Source: Erysipelotrichaceae bacterium
GTDB lineage: Bacteria; Bacillota_I; Bacilli_A; Erysipelotrichales; Erysipelotrichaceae
NCBI GenBank assembly: GCA_022799495.1
Contig: JAAWON010000007.1
Span: 1-60,586 of the forward strand
Length of the DNA: 60,586 nucleotides
Direction: 5' to 3'
The notes under the pieces were generated by a model. The model saw only the letters and a list, made by a program, of their open reading frames with translations. It did no database searches and was not told the DNA's origin. Made by a program: the position numbers and the translations under genes. Position 1 is the stretch's first letter, and each line of letters starts with the position of its first letter. Shown here one piece after another: positions 18,499 to 26,760 of this stretch.

Positions 18499-19095
18499 AT
18501 GAAGATTGCACTGGCATTGACGAATCAAAGTTTAGCAGAATCCTTACAAGCACGAATGACACAGGAACATAGCCATTTAACCTTTTTTGATGTACGCAAA
18601 GGATATTTGTGGCAAAAACATTGGAAAGAGGTGGATCTCTTTGTTTTGGATGATGCGTATGTGCAAACTCATGCGCCTAATTTCAAACAGTTAGATGACT
18701 CTCAGCGCATTGTTTGTATCGGCTCACAAATCATTGCCCATGAGAATACCGCACTGATTGATCCGCATAGTTTGGAACTCACCTCGCAAACTTTGCCCGC
18801 ATCAATTTTGGAATGGATAAGTTATGTGGTTCGCAAGGAGCGATTCGAGCGTAGCGGTGTTGTTGTCTTTGCATTGCTATGTATTGCAACATTGATTTTT
18901 GGTTTGTTTATGAACGGGGATCATTGGTTTCATCGCTATGGCGGCTGGGTGATGTTGGCAGCGGCTTATGTTGTATATGAATATTTTTTATGCAAGGCAA
19001 AAGCAGATGAAAACTGGAAACAGCGTTTCATGAAGCACAGTTTGTTCATCATTGTCGTATATGGGGTTTTAATCGCTCTCAAAAACATGACTTAG
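18499..19095 (+). CDS. unknown protein: receiver-like N-terminal half and three membrane helices
   Basis: The 198 residues split in two. Residues 1-110 alternate strands and helices (starting MKIALALTNQSLAESL, and with VDLFVLDDAYV) in a way that resembles a response-regulator or CheY-like fold, but no phospho-acceptor set can be confirmed. Residues 118-195 hold three hydrophobic helices. AGGAGGGTG (18485-18493) sets the start. It stands as a single gene behind a cre-like box. I do not recognise the family. Confidence 0.7.
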   Translation: MKIALALTNQSLAESLQARMTQEHSHLTFFDVRKGYLWQKHWKEVDLFVLDDAYVQTHAPNFKQLDDSQRIVCIGSQIIAHENTALIDPHSLELTSQTLPASILEWISYVVRKERFERSGVVVFALLCIATLIFGLFMNGDHWFHRYGGWVMLAAAYVVYEYFLCKAKADENWKQRFMKHSLFIIVVYGVLIALKNMT

Positions 19096-19172
19096 AAAAT
19101 AACAATGGAAGTGCTTGTCTGTAAAGATATGCTTGTGCTTGATGGGATGCATCATGATAAGGAGGTAAACAA

Positions 19173-19733
19173 ATGAGTGAAGTTATGGAGTTTATAGATC
19201 GTGATGCGTGGCGAGCATGGCTGAGTAAACATAGTCAAACACAGGAAGGTGTTTGGTTGATCTTCTACAAAAAGAAAGGGACGCAATCGCTCAAACCAGC
19301 GGAAGCATTGGAAGAAGCTCTTTGTTTTGGCTGGATTGATGGACAAATGAAGCGCATAAATGAGGATACCTATCAGAAATATTTTTCACTACGCAGAGCC
19401 AAAAGCAAGTGGTCTGATAAGAATAAGAAACTGGTGAAACTGCTTGAAGAACAAGGACGGATGAGCGATGAGGGGCGTGCAAAAGTCGCTGAGGCAAAAC
19501 AGAACGGTCAATGGGATGCGTTGGATTTAATGGCATTGGGCGAGGATCATATATCTGAACTCAGTGCCTTGTTAAAGGCATATGAACCAGCATATTCCAA
19601 TTTTCAAGCAATGTCACTATCTGTGCAGAAAACTTATGCACGTGCTTATTATGATGCGAAAACAGAGGCCGGACGAAAGAAACGCATCGCATGGATGGTG
19701 GAACGACTGAATCAGAATTTAAAGCCGATGTAA
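19173..19733 (+). CDS. YdeI/OmpD-associated family protein
   Basis: The 186-residue protein carries the YdeI pattern: WLSKHSQTQEGVWLIFYKKK, then EALCFGWIDGQMKRI and FSLRRAKSKWSDKN, and a C-terminal AWMVERLNQNL helix. Proteins of this family have been linked to resistance to peptides and bacteriocins in other bacteria; the biochemical role is not known. AAGGAGGTAAAC (19159-19170) precedes the ATG. Confidence 0.85.
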   Translation: MSEVMEFIDRDAWRAWLSKHSQTQEGVWLIFYKKKGTQSLKPAEALEEALCFGWIDGQMKRINEDTYQKYFSLRRAKSKWSDKNKKLVKLLEEQGRMSDEGRAKVAEAKQNGQWDALDLMALGEDHISELSALLKAYEPAYSNFQAMSLSVQKTYARAYYDAKTEAGRKKRIAWMVERLNQNLKPM

Positions 19734-20203
19734 GCATAGAAGGATAAAATGCATAGATCATTTTAGAGACAAAGGGTAGTGAAAGAGCGATAATCATACA
19801 GAAAACCATCACTTTGTGAATACTCTCCCCCAAAATAACAAAAGCAAATATAAGGGATGTATTTCAATACAGGATGGTTTTTATATTGTTTGTTTGATCC
19901 TCATAAGTAGTGTGACGTGATTCTTTTTTTTATTTCCTAGTTGAGATACATATGTTTTCCTTGTCTTTTAGGAAGGACAAGGATATTTAGATTTGTGTTT
20001 CAATCAATGAAAGCAATGAAATGAACTCAAATATAAATAAGCAAGATAAAGCATACAAGATAACAAAGTCAGAAGTACAAAAAACAATAAATCCAATCAA
20101 CGCAATCATAGAAAATAATGCATTGAGAAGCCATAATAATTCAACTAAAGCACTCACAATTAAGCAACCTAATCTCTATTATAAAATAATTAGTATTATA
20201 TTA
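19734..20203. other. AT-rich intergenic stretch
   Basis: I see no convincing gene. One hairpin (CCTTGTC at 19959-19965 with GACAAGG at 19976-19982) lacks a T-run. A 71-codon frame at 20021-20236 is low-complexity (Asn/Lys/Ile rich), has no ribosome site and runs into the padR promoter, so I leave it out. Confidence 0.5.
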
Positions 20204-20242
20204 AGTACGGTACTTGACAATACAAGGTACTGGTGATATTAT
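20204..20242 (+). promoter_or_regulatory. promoter of the PadR operon with a possible operator
   Basis: TTGACA (20214-20219), 17 bases, TGATATTAT (20234-20242, extended -10). AGTAC (20204-20208) and GTACT (20227-20231) flank the -35, and GGTACTTG (20209-20216) is repeated as GGTACTGG (20226-20233). Such repeats over a promoter suit autoregulation by the PadR protein. Confidence 0.65.
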
Positions 20243-20262
20243 AATAGTGTGAGGTGAAGCAG

Positions 20263-20586
20263 ATGAATTCACAATTCAAGAAAGGGGTTTTGGAACTGAT
20301 TGTGCTGCTTTCGGTCAATAAAAAGGATATGTATGGTTACGAGTTGGTAAATGAGGTCTCTAAGATTGTCAATGTCAATGAGGGTACCATTTATCCGCTG
20401 TTAAAGCGTTTGACCAATGAGCACTATTTTGAAACCTATCTGGAGGAGTCCAATGAGGGTCCTCCGCGTAAGTATTATCGTTTGACCCAAATGGGAAGGG
20501 AACAGAAAAAAACATTATTACAGGAATGGAATACATTTCATGAACAGGTCAATGCTTTTATAAAGGAGAGTGAGCAAAATGAATAA
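20263..20586 (+). CDS. PadR family transcriptional regulator
   Basis: The 107-residue winged-helix protein has the PadR pattern: FKKGVLELIVLLSV, YGYELVNEVSK, GTIYPLLKRLT, then ESNEGPPRKYYRLT in the wing. GAGGTGA (20251-20257) is six bases before the ATG at 20263; a GTG at 20254 lies inside that site. PadR genes next to HAAS/DUF1700 membrane genes form a conserved module in Bacillota in which PadR represses the operon and an envelope signal relieves it. Confidence 0.92.
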   Translation: MNSQFKKGVLELIVLLSVNKKDMYGYELVNEVSKIVNVNEGTIYPLLKRLTNEHYFETYLEESNEGPPRKYYRLTQMGREQKKTLLQEWNTFHEQVNAFIKESEQNE

Positions 20587-21583
20587 GGAACGCTTTATTG
20601 CTTATATGAATCAAAAACTGGCTGTGATTAAAGAAGAAGAACGCAAAGATATTATTGATGAATATATCAATCATATTGATGAAAAAGTACAAGAGGGGAT
20701 GAATGAGGAGGAAGTGATTGCCGGATTTGGTGATATTGATGAAATGATTAAGGAGATATTAGAAGCTTATAACATTGATCCTCGCCAGACCCGTGGAAGT
20801 GATGGGTTTGATCGTAAGGTAAATGATGTACTGGATACTTTGTTTGATGGTTTTCAACGATTATTAAGCAATGTGACTAGTATGGATGTAGATAATATCG
20901 TCAGATTGATGTTTGAGGTATTGGTAGTTTTGATTGTACTGGGCATTCTGCATATTCCGTTTGATATTTTCGCCTCTATCGGTTCTTCGCTTTTGCGCAG
21001 TCTGTTTGGGTTTGGAATTGGAACTACCTTTGCGTGGATTTGGAATCTATTGGTAAAGGTGCTCTATATTGTAATGTTTATCGTTGTTTTAATCAATGTG
21101 GCAAATCGTCGCTGGACACATTTCAAAGATAAACAGGATACCTCTATGATGGAGGATGTAAAGGAAAGTTTTAATTTTGAGCAGGCCAAGCAGGCAGTTC
21201 ATCGTTTTACCGGTGCTACTTCTAACAAGCACTACGATACACCTTATGAGGAGAATAGTGATCAACAGGAACAAAAAACAGAGGAACATACAAAAGCCAC
21301 TCATATACATGAGCGATACTCCTATCAAGAGCGCACTTCTTATCGAGATACGCAGCGTGAATCTGTGTTCTCATTGGTTCTGAAATTCTTTGGCTTTTTG
21401 ATGATGATGCCATTTATCGTAGCGATCGTTGGATTGTGCTGTGCTTTGGGACTATTGATTGTGATGAGTATTCAAGGCTTTACAGTGATTGGCTTCTATT
21501 TCATCATTTGTGGTGCGATAACGGGATGTAGTGCAGTCATCACCTTGATTGATCGCTATCTGTGCAGAGGAGGGCGAAGATAA
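20579..21583 (+). CDS. HAAS/DUF1700 domain membrane protein
   Basis: Residues 1-65 form the HAAS helical domain (RFIAYMNQKL, ERKDIIDEYINHIDEK, then VIAGFGDIDEMIKEIL), the partner module of PadR regulators. There follow two hydrophobic segments (about 115-155 and 160-180), a long charged linker with many Gln/Glu/Thr/His (185-255), and two more helices near the end. The start ATG 20579 overlaps the PadR stop; AAAGGAGAG (20562-20570) is in front. The product (334 aa) is likely a membrane sensor. Confidence 0.87.
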   Translation: MNKERFIAYMNQKLAVIKEEERKDIIDEYINHIDEKVQEGMNEEEVIAGFGDIDEMIKEILEAYNIDPRQTRGSDGFDRKVNDVLDTLFDGFQRLLSNVTSMDVDNIVRLMFEVLVVLIVLGILHIPFDIFASIGSSLLRSLFGFGIGTTFAWIWNLLVKVLYIVMFIVVLINVANRRWTHFKDKQDTSMMEDVKESFNFEQAKQAVHRFTGATSNKHYDTPYEENSDQQEQKTEEHTKATHIHERYSYQERTSYRDTQRESVFSLVLKFFGFLMMMPFIVAIVGLCCALGLLIVMSIQGFTVIGFYFIICGAITGCSAVITLIDRYLCRGGRR

Positions 21584-22035
21584 TGCGGAAATTTATTGTT
21601 GAGTTAATCGTGTCTGTCGCATTGATTACAATTGGAGTTAGCATGTGTTTCTTTGAGTTTGTCGATTATGATTATGTGAACTATAGTATGCTGGAGGATA
21701 AGGAGACACTGGAGTATCGTTTGGATGAGGAACATCCACTGCGTTTAGAACTTGATGATGATCTTTATGTACGTTATGTATATGATGAGACTCTAAGCGA
21801 TCATGTGCAGATTGAGTTTAATTCACTGGTCCGTTATAAAGAGTACGGCGATTATATCAGATTCAAGGATGCGAATGGACATTGGACCTCATGGAAAAAT
21901 TATTATCAAGTATTTATGGATGGTTTAAAGGATCATCATATTACAATCTTTCGGCATGATTCTTTTGATGATATAGATGAAATTGTGATTATTTGTAAAA
22001 AGGAAAACAGCAAGTTTATTCATATCAATGATTGA
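21583..22035 (+). CDS. single-pass membrane protein, third gene of the PadR-HAAS operon
   Basis: The start overlaps the HAAS stop by one base (TAATG), with AGAGGAGGG (21566-21574) upstream; a GTG at 21562 in frame sits before this site and is rejected. The 150-residue product has one N-terminal helix (5-28) and an extracellular-looking, very acidic domain rich in Tyr and Asp. Its position is where DUF4097-like adhesin proteins stand in related operons, but the length and sequence do not show that fold. Function unknown. Confidence 0.78.
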   Translation: MRKFIVELIVSVALITIGVSMCFFEFVDYDYVNYSMLEDKETLEYRLDEEHPLRLELDDDLYVRYVYDETLSDHVQIEFNSLVRYKEYGDYIRFKDANGHWTSWKNYYQVFMDGLKDHHITIFRHDSFDDIDEIVIICKKENSKFIHIND

Positions 22036-22046
22036 TTGGATGAAAT

Positions 22047-22089
22047 AGGGGAACGCATGTAGTCATCGGCGTATGTGTCCCCTTTTTTT
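22047..22089 (+). terminator. terminator of the PadR operon
   Basis: AGGGGA(A)CGCAT pairs with ATGTGTCCCCT with one bulged A, followed by seven T. Confidence 0.8.
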
Positions 22090-22163
22090 GTGGTTGGGTG
22101 GAGAAATGGTGGATGGAGATAATACTATGGAAAAATTTTCAAATAAAAATGAAAGAAAATGCA

Positions 22164-22192
22164 TTGACAAATGAAAGGATGTACGATATACT
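22164..22192 (+). promoter_or_regulatory. near-consensus promoter of a short transcript
   Basis: TTGACA (22164-22169), exactly 17 bases, TATACT (22187-22192). It is one of the best promoters in the window, yet no protein gene starts behind it before the terminator at 22309. Confidence 0.75.
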
Positions 22193-22198
22193 TACATC

Positions 22199-22332
22199 AA
22201 GATTTCCAAGAAATCCGCTTAATCAAAAGAGTTCTTTGCATATCTTGTTCTTTCACCTCCTTGTTAACCATTTCCTAATCATTCTTTGATTGAGCAAACA
22301 AGTGAAAGACCGTCAGTTGCGACGGTTTTTTT
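22199..22332 (+). ncRNA. candidate ~134-nt small RNA carrying an anti-Shine-Dalgarno motif
   Basis: The stretch lies between the strong promoter and a clear terminator. It begins with a 6-bp hairpin (GATTTC 22201-22206 with GAAATC 22210-22215). AATCAAA (about 22221-22227) can pair with TTTGATT further on, which would put TCACCTCCTT (22253-22262), a copy of the 16S rRNA 3' end, in a large loop. TCTTTCAC can instead pair with GTGAAAGA (22302-22309) next to the terminator, so two structures compete. It could be a trans-acting sRNA or a leader/attenuator for lspA. On the opposite strand the same motif reads as AAGGAGGTGA before a 14-codon frame, an alternative explanation. Confidence 0.55.
22309..22332 (+). 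terminator. terminator of the candidate small RNA
   Basis: ACCGTC (22309-22314) and GACGGT (22321-22326) enclose AGTTGC, followed by a T-run to 22332. Confidence 0.85.
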
Positions 22333-22392
22333 CTGTTAATAGGATCAGAGGCGGCGGAAATTATGGTTTTGCATTGTAAAACATAGGGGAAA

Positions 22393-22401
22393 TGTTATAA
22401 T
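22393..22401 (+). promoter_or_regulatory. extended -10 promoter of lspA
   Basis: TGTTATAAT at 22393-22401, 39 bases before the lspA ATG, shows that lspA has its own promoter after the small-RNA terminator. Confidence 0.6.
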
Positions 22402-22440
22402 ATAGTTTGACTTTATTGAGAATTGAAAAGGTGAAAAATT

Positions 22441-22905
22441 ATGAAAAAGAAACATATCTGTATCTTACTTGTTATCTTTGCGTTGGATCAACTCACAAAG
22501 TTTGGAGCGGCACATTGGATGCAACTTGGGGTGCGTAATACTTTGATACCAAATTTTTTCCATTTGACCTATCATCAGAATAGTGGGGCAGCTTGGAGTA
22601 TTTTGGAAGGTAAGATGTGGTTTTTCTATGTGGTCAGTGTGATTGCATTGGTTGCGATGTATTTCTTTTATCGTCATCAGGAAAGTGCTTGGAATCAATG
22701 TGCACTGGCTTTGATGATGGGCGGAACCATTGGTAATTTTGTGGATCGTCTCTGTTTTCAGTATGTGCGAGATTTCCTTGATTTTGAGATCTTTGGTTAT
22801 GATTTTCCGGTATTTAACATTGCCGATAGTGCACTATGTATCGGTGTCTTTTTGATTTTGTTGGATGCGTTAAATGATCAGTTTCAGTTTGGGTGGAAGT
22901 TATGA
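22441..22905 (+). CDS. lspA: lipoprotein signal peptidase (signal peptidase II)
   Basis: LspA cleaves the signal peptide of prolipoproteins after the lipid is attached, in the membrane. The 154-residue protein has four helices, the QNSGAAWS motif, and the two catalytic aspartates D102 (NFVDRL) and D129 (FNIADSAL). AAGGTGA (22429-22435) precedes the start. Its stop overlaps the rluD start (ATGA), a widespread lspA-rluD pair. Substrate in this window: the 178-aa lipoprotein at 12626. Confidence 0.96.
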   Translation: MKKKHICILLVIFALDQLTKFGAAHWMQLGVRNTLIPNFFHLTYHQNSGAAWSILEGKMWFFYVVSVIALVAMYFFYRHQESAWNQCALALMMGGTIGNFVDRLCFQYVRDFLDFEIFGYDFPVFNIADSALCIGVFLILLDALNDQFQFGWKL

Positions 22906-23807
22906 AGGCGCAGGCTTATGTAGAAGCAATCCATCAGGGGAAGCGTTTGGATAAAGTGTTGAGCGAAGTATCAGGCTTGTCTCGCTCCCATATTCAAGAT
23001 CTGATCAAACGAGAATGTGTGTGGGTGAATCAAGGTCCCTGTAAAAGCAATACCGTGTTAAAGGAAGGCGATTTGCTTGTTTGGGAAATCAAAGAAGCAC
23101 AACCTTTGGATGTACAAAAAGAAGCCATTCCTTTGGATATTCGTTATGAGGATGAAGATGTGCTAGTTATCAATAAGCAAAAAGGCATGGTAGTCCATCC
23201 GGCAAATGGGCATACAAGCGGTACGCTTGTGAATGCATTGTTACATCATTGCCAAGACTTATCCGGCATTAACGGTATATTGCGCCCGGGAATTGTGCAT
23301 CGTATTGATAAGGATACCAGCGGTCTATTGGTGGTTGCTAAAAATGATATGGCACATCAAGCATTGGTAGAACAATTAAAGGATAAGCGGGTAAATCGTC
23401 GCTATTATGCGCTGGTGCATGGGGTATTACCGCATGAATATGGGGTGATTGATGCGCCGATTGCCCGTGATCCTAAAGATCGCCAAAAAATGTGTGTCAG
23501 TGATCACAATGGCAAAGATGCACGAACGCATTTTAAAGTTGTTCAGCGCTTCTCGCAGTTCACTTTGGTGGAATGCCGTTTGGAAACAGGACGTACCCAT
23601 CAGATCCGTGTCCATATGCAGTATATCGGTTATCCGATTGCCGGTGATCCCAAATACAGTTACCGCCGTCCGTATATTGATAGCGGACAGTTATTGCATG
23701 CTTATCAATTAAGTTTTATCCATCCTCGAACACAGCAGGAAATTAGTGTGGAGGCAGAATTGCCAAAAGAGTTTCAGCAAATCTTGGCACAATTGGCAAA
23801 CCATTAG
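22902..23807 (+). CDS. rluD: RluD-family 23S rRNA pseudouridine synthase
   Basis: The 301-residue product has an N-terminal S4 domain (KRLDKVLSEVSGLSRSHIQDLI) and the catalytic core with HRIDKDTSGLLVVAKND, the RluA/RluD signature containing the catalytic aspartate, then LETGRTHQIRVHMQYIGYPI. I start at ATG 22902, overlapping the lspA stop; a GTG at 22893 in frame is less likely because GGTGG lies across it. Confidence 0.95.
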   Translation: MKAQAYVEAIHQGKRLDKVLSEVSGLSRSHIQDLIKRECVWVNQGPCKSNTVLKEGDLLVWEIKEAQPLDVQKEAIPLDIRYEDEDVLVINKQKGMVVHPANGHTSGTLVNALLHHCQDLSGINGILRPGIVHRIDKDTSGLLVVAKNDMAHQALVEQLKDKRVNRRYYALVHGVLPHEYGVIDAPIARDPKDRQKMCVSDHNGKDARTHFKVVQRFSQFTLVECRLETGRTHQIRVHMQYIGYPIAGDPKYSYRRPYIDSGQLLHAYQLSFIHPRTQQEISVEAELPKEFQQILAQLANH

Positions 23808-23820
23808 AAGGTGAAATACT

Positions 23821-25137
23821 ATGAATCAATTTGAATTATATGCATTGCAGTTACTACATTATTTCATTGCGCAGCATAACTATCAAATGCTGAGTGTGCG
23901 TGGACAACGCAAGGATGTATGGTTGTTAAATCGTGAACATCGTGAATTTCCGCTGATTTGTATCACCCATGCGAGTGATGAGGAAATACAGAGTAAACTA
24001 CCTTATATCACGCAGTTAGGCGCATTGCTTTTGGGTGCATATGTTGAGCGTGTGCCCATCTTGATTCTGAATACGAATCCGCAAAGTACCAATCGTGAAC
24101 AGGTGCGTTGGATCCATATGAGCGTGGCTCCGGGAACATGCGCATCGACAAAAGTAAATGCATGCTTTCCCAATCTTACCCAAGCGATTCATCCAAGCGA
24201 TGATCCACGTAAGGAATTTGCGAAATTATCCCGCACATTGGAAATGATGCAGCTGCGGATGAAGCGAACACAAAGAAAAGCATTGGGAATGAAGCGCATT
24301 CCTAAATTGACAGCCGGTATTATGCTGGTTTGCCTTATCCTGTTTGTCGCTGTATTTGCCACAGCGCTTTATTTGGAAAGTGATACGCTGGCGTTGATTT
24401 TGTGGGGCGCGTATTATAAGATGAATATTGTCGCAATGCATGAGTATTGGCGTTTTTTAACTGCAGGGTTTTTGCATTTGGATTTGTTTCATCTGCTTGC
24501 CAACTTATTGGCTTTGTATACGATTGGAACGGTCTGCGAGAAAACCTTTACGAAAGGGCAGTATATCAGTATTTTACTTGTTTCCATTATTTTTGGTAAT
24601 TTATTTTTGTTTATTGCACAGGGGAATTTATTAACACTGGGAATCAGTGGCGGCGTATTCGGCTTGTTGGGGGCATACATCACATCTTTGTTTGCCAATG
24701 GGGCAATCCGTCATCCGATGGTGCGCTCAGGGATATGGCGGTTGTTGCTGGTCAATTTTATGATTTCATTGCTTCCCGGTATTTCGCTGTTTGCGCATTT
24801 GGGTGGCTTTATTTGCGGTGTGTTTATGGGTATTCTGTTTGTGAAAAGTGAGAAGTGGAACGGGCTTCGTCCTCATGTGGCGGTTAGCTTCGTGTTGCTG
24901 CTTGGCTTGAGTAGTGTTTTGGCCTTGCGTGTGCAGGATGTTCAACCTTTGGAAAAGGGGGTAGATCGTGCGCTTTTACAGAGCGTGAAGGCGCTTGGAT
25001 TTGATGCTTATGCGCAGCGTATGGAAGCGGCTTACTTGCAATATTACAGTGCCCAAGAATTGGGGATTGAAGATATTGACAATGCAGAAGTACAACCACA
25101 AACAGAAGGACAAGGGGAAGGACAAACGCTGCAGTAG
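23821..25137 (+). CDS. rhomboid-family intramembrane serine protease
   Basis: The catalytic pair is visible: S276 in GISGGVFGLLGAY and H326 in FAHLGGFICGVFMG. The 438 residues contain a cytosolic N-terminal domain of about 160 residues, then helices starting at about 165 and a final helix near 355, with a Gln/Glu-rich tail of about 35 residues. The arrangement is that of YqgP/GluP, which in Bacillus acts on membrane transporters. AAGGTGAAATACT precedes the ATG 13 bases after rluD, so it belongs to the lspA operon. Confidence 0.92.
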   Translation: MNQFELYALQLLHYFIAQHNYQMLSVRGQRKDVWLLNREHREFPLICITHASDEEIQSKLPYITQLGALLLGAYVERVPILILNTNPQSTNREQVRWIHMSVAPGTCASTKVNACFPNLTQAIHPSDDPRKEFAKLSRTLEMMQLRMKRTQRKALGMKRIPKLTAGIMLVCLILFVAVFATALYLESDTLALILWGAYYKMNIVAMHEYWRFLTAGFLHLDLFHLLANLLALYTIGTVCEKTFTKGQYISILLVSIIFGNLFLFIAQGNLLTLGISGGVFGLLGAYITSLFANGAIRHPMVRSGIWRLLLVNFMISLLPGISLFAHLGGFICGVFMGILFVKSEKWNGLRPHVAVSFVLLLGLSSVLALRVQDVQPLEKGVDRALLQSVKALGFDAYAQRMEAAYLQYYSAQELGIEDIDNAEVQPQTEGQGEGQTLQ

Positions 25138-25167
25138 TGCATGTGGATAACAGAAAAGTAAGGAAAT

Positions 25168-25225
25168 AAAAAGCAGGTTCCTTTTTGCAGGTAAGTTGTA
25201 AACCATCTAAGGAGCATGCTTTTTT
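25168..25225. terminator. bidirectional terminator between the rhomboid gene and rnhC
   Basis: AAAAAGCA...TCCTT (25168-25183) and AAGGAGCATGCTTTTTT (25209-25225) form an imperfect hairpin with T-runs for both converging genes. Confidence 0.7.
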
Positions 25226-25251
25226 ATTGGCCGATAAAGATTGCCAATATT

Positions 25252-26184
25252 CTAAAATGTGCTTGATGCCAAAGATTCAGAATCTAGTGTGATGCCGGCT
25301 TTCTGTGTATTGGCAAAATGTAGTTTGGCAACCTGATACAAGGGTGCTGTTCCATGCTTGGCAACAAAATCAGCGATACAGGTATCTACTTTGGCACCTG
25401 CGCCTTTTAAAAAGGGAAAATCATAGTTTTTGCACATTGTATCAAATGCGCTTAAAAAGGCGTAGCGGGCAATGACTGATGCTGCGGCAACCGCAAGATA
25501 TTTATTTTCTGCCTTTGTCTCAAAATGAATACCGCGGATGACTTGTTTTTCTTGCTTAAGATAACGATAATAACTGTGCTCCGGCACAAATTGATCAACA
25601 ATGATTTGCTTGGCAGATTCACTGCATTTGCGACTTAGATGAACAAAGGCCTGATTGTGCAATTTACATTTGATGGCAACCATATGATCGCTTTTATGTA
25701 CGCGATTATAGGTGGCATTATCTAAAATCAATAAAGAATGTGGCAAACGATCGCGTAATTGCGCTCCGATTTCCATAATATAAGCGTCTTTCATTGCTTT
25801 GGAATCCTGAATCCCTAGCGATTTCAGCCAGTTGGCCGATGGCTCATCAATCGCAGCGGCACAGACGCATACCGGTCCGAAATAATCACCGGTTCCCACT
25901 TCATCGCTGCCCCATTGCGGATACTGTATCGGGATGGATGGACTGCTTTGTTTATCAGCTTGTTTTTTTGGGGTGACTACTTTACCCTGTATACCTTCGG
26001 CATGAAACTGGGCTCCTTCTCCTTGCAAAACGACTTTTCCGGATTGATAAGCGGTGATGACACAATCGCTTAAAGCGATCTGCCAATGGGCGTAAGGCGG
26101 TGTTTTGCGTTTTGTCGCTGTTGCATACTGGGTATACATTGTATCTATTTGTGCTTTGGTACAGATGAATGTAACGGTACTCAT
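25252..26184 (-). CDS. rnhC: ribonuclease HIII
   Basis: RNase HIII degrades the RNA strand of RNA-DNA hybrids. The 310-residue protein begins with the family's substrate-binding DUF3378 domain (1-85) and has the catalytic start D94-E95 in WGSDEVGTGDYFGP, then the DNATYN region and the late VIARYAFLSAFD block. Length is normal. On the minus strand, alone, converging on the rhomboid gene. Confidence 0.95.
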   Translation of the reverse strand: MSTVTFICTKAQIDTMYTQYATATKRKTPPYAHWQIALSDCVITAYQSGKVVLQGEGAQFHAEGIQGKVVTPKKQADKQSSPSIPIQYPQWGSDEVGTGDYFGPVCVCAAAIDEPSANWLKSLGIQDSKAMKDAYIMEIGAQLRDRLPHSLLILDNATYNRVHKSDHMVAIKCKLHNQAFVHLSRKCSESAKQIIVDQFVPEHSYYRYLKQEKQVIRGIHFETKAENKYLAVAAASVIARYAFLSAFDTMCKNYDFPFLKGAGAKVDTCIADFVAKHGTAPLYQVAKLHFANTQKAGITLDSESLASSTF

Positions 26185-26521
26185 ATGGATCTCCTGTTAT
26201 TCTCTTTGATAGAATCAACTGAGGAAATGGTATCATAATTGTGGTCGTAATGGAAGTGTGAATTAGATTATTTTAGTGGAGTAAAATGAAAGGTTTAGGT
26301 AAGTATCATGAGGGTAAAGCCAATTGTTTGATTCGTCTTATTTTTAATGTTATACGTGATAGTTAAGTAGTTCCAAATAGGCAAGTTGGCAAGCATACAA
26401 ATACATTAAATTTATGAAAAAAATACTGGTAATATGTGGTAATTTCGATTATAATAATGGTGTAAAGCCGAGAGGCTACACAGTCGTGAACGCATATTTT
26501 TAGTTTCTAATGTTTATCATC

Positions 26522-26622
26522 GTACACTTTTTTATATTTTTTTTAGAGTTTAATGTAAGCGCTTTAAAAAATAAAAAAAGCAAGTATTAGAGAACTTGCC
26601 AAATCTATTTATAAAAGTGTAC
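26522..26622. repeat. 101-bp inverted-repeat element in the GH84 leader
   Basis: GTACACTTTTTTAT (26522-26535) is the reverse complement, but for two extra T, of ATAAAAGTGTAC (26611-26622). It frames an AT-rich stretch with a cre-like box and a smaller hairpin. It may be an RNA stem or a relic of a small mobile element; no flanking duplication is visible. Confidence 0.5.
26554..26567 (+). promoter_or_regulatory. cre-like box
   Basis: TGTAAGCGCTTTAA matches TGWAANCGNTNWCA except at base 13. It lies downstream of the -10 in the leader of a carbohydrate-active enzyme gene, where CcpA control is plausible. Confidence 0.45.
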
Positions 26623-26760
26623 CTTATGACACGGAAGAGGTGAAATTCGTATCTAAATAATCGCATGCTTTTCTCCTCTGTTGATTGCGATCGGCAGACG
26701 CCATTAAGTGCTGAATTTATCATACAAAATTTATTTATTTTTAAAAGAAGGAGAATTTAG

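Larger units (their letters stand above)
26185..26760. other. 576-bp region: promoter and long structured leader of the GH84 gene
   Basis: It carries the upstream signals of rnhC at the left. For the plus strand: TATAAT at 26450-26455 with no clear -35, a hairpin AGCC-GAGA-GGCT (26466-26477), a 12-bp inverted repeat spanning 26522-26622, an inner hairpin GCAAGT/ACTTGC (about 26580-26599), and a cre-like box at 26554. The GH84 ribosome site AAGGAG lies shortly before 26761. No protein gene is seen. Confidence 0.5.

Noticed and set aside
20021-20236. 71-codon open frame before the padR operon
   Set aside because: Low-complexity Asn/Lys/Ile/Thr-rich product, no ribosome site, and it runs through the padR promoter and operator repeats.
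22098-22289. 63-codon open frame across the small-RNA locus
   Set aside because: It spans the promoter and most of the candidate RNA, has no ribosome site, and its product shows no domain.
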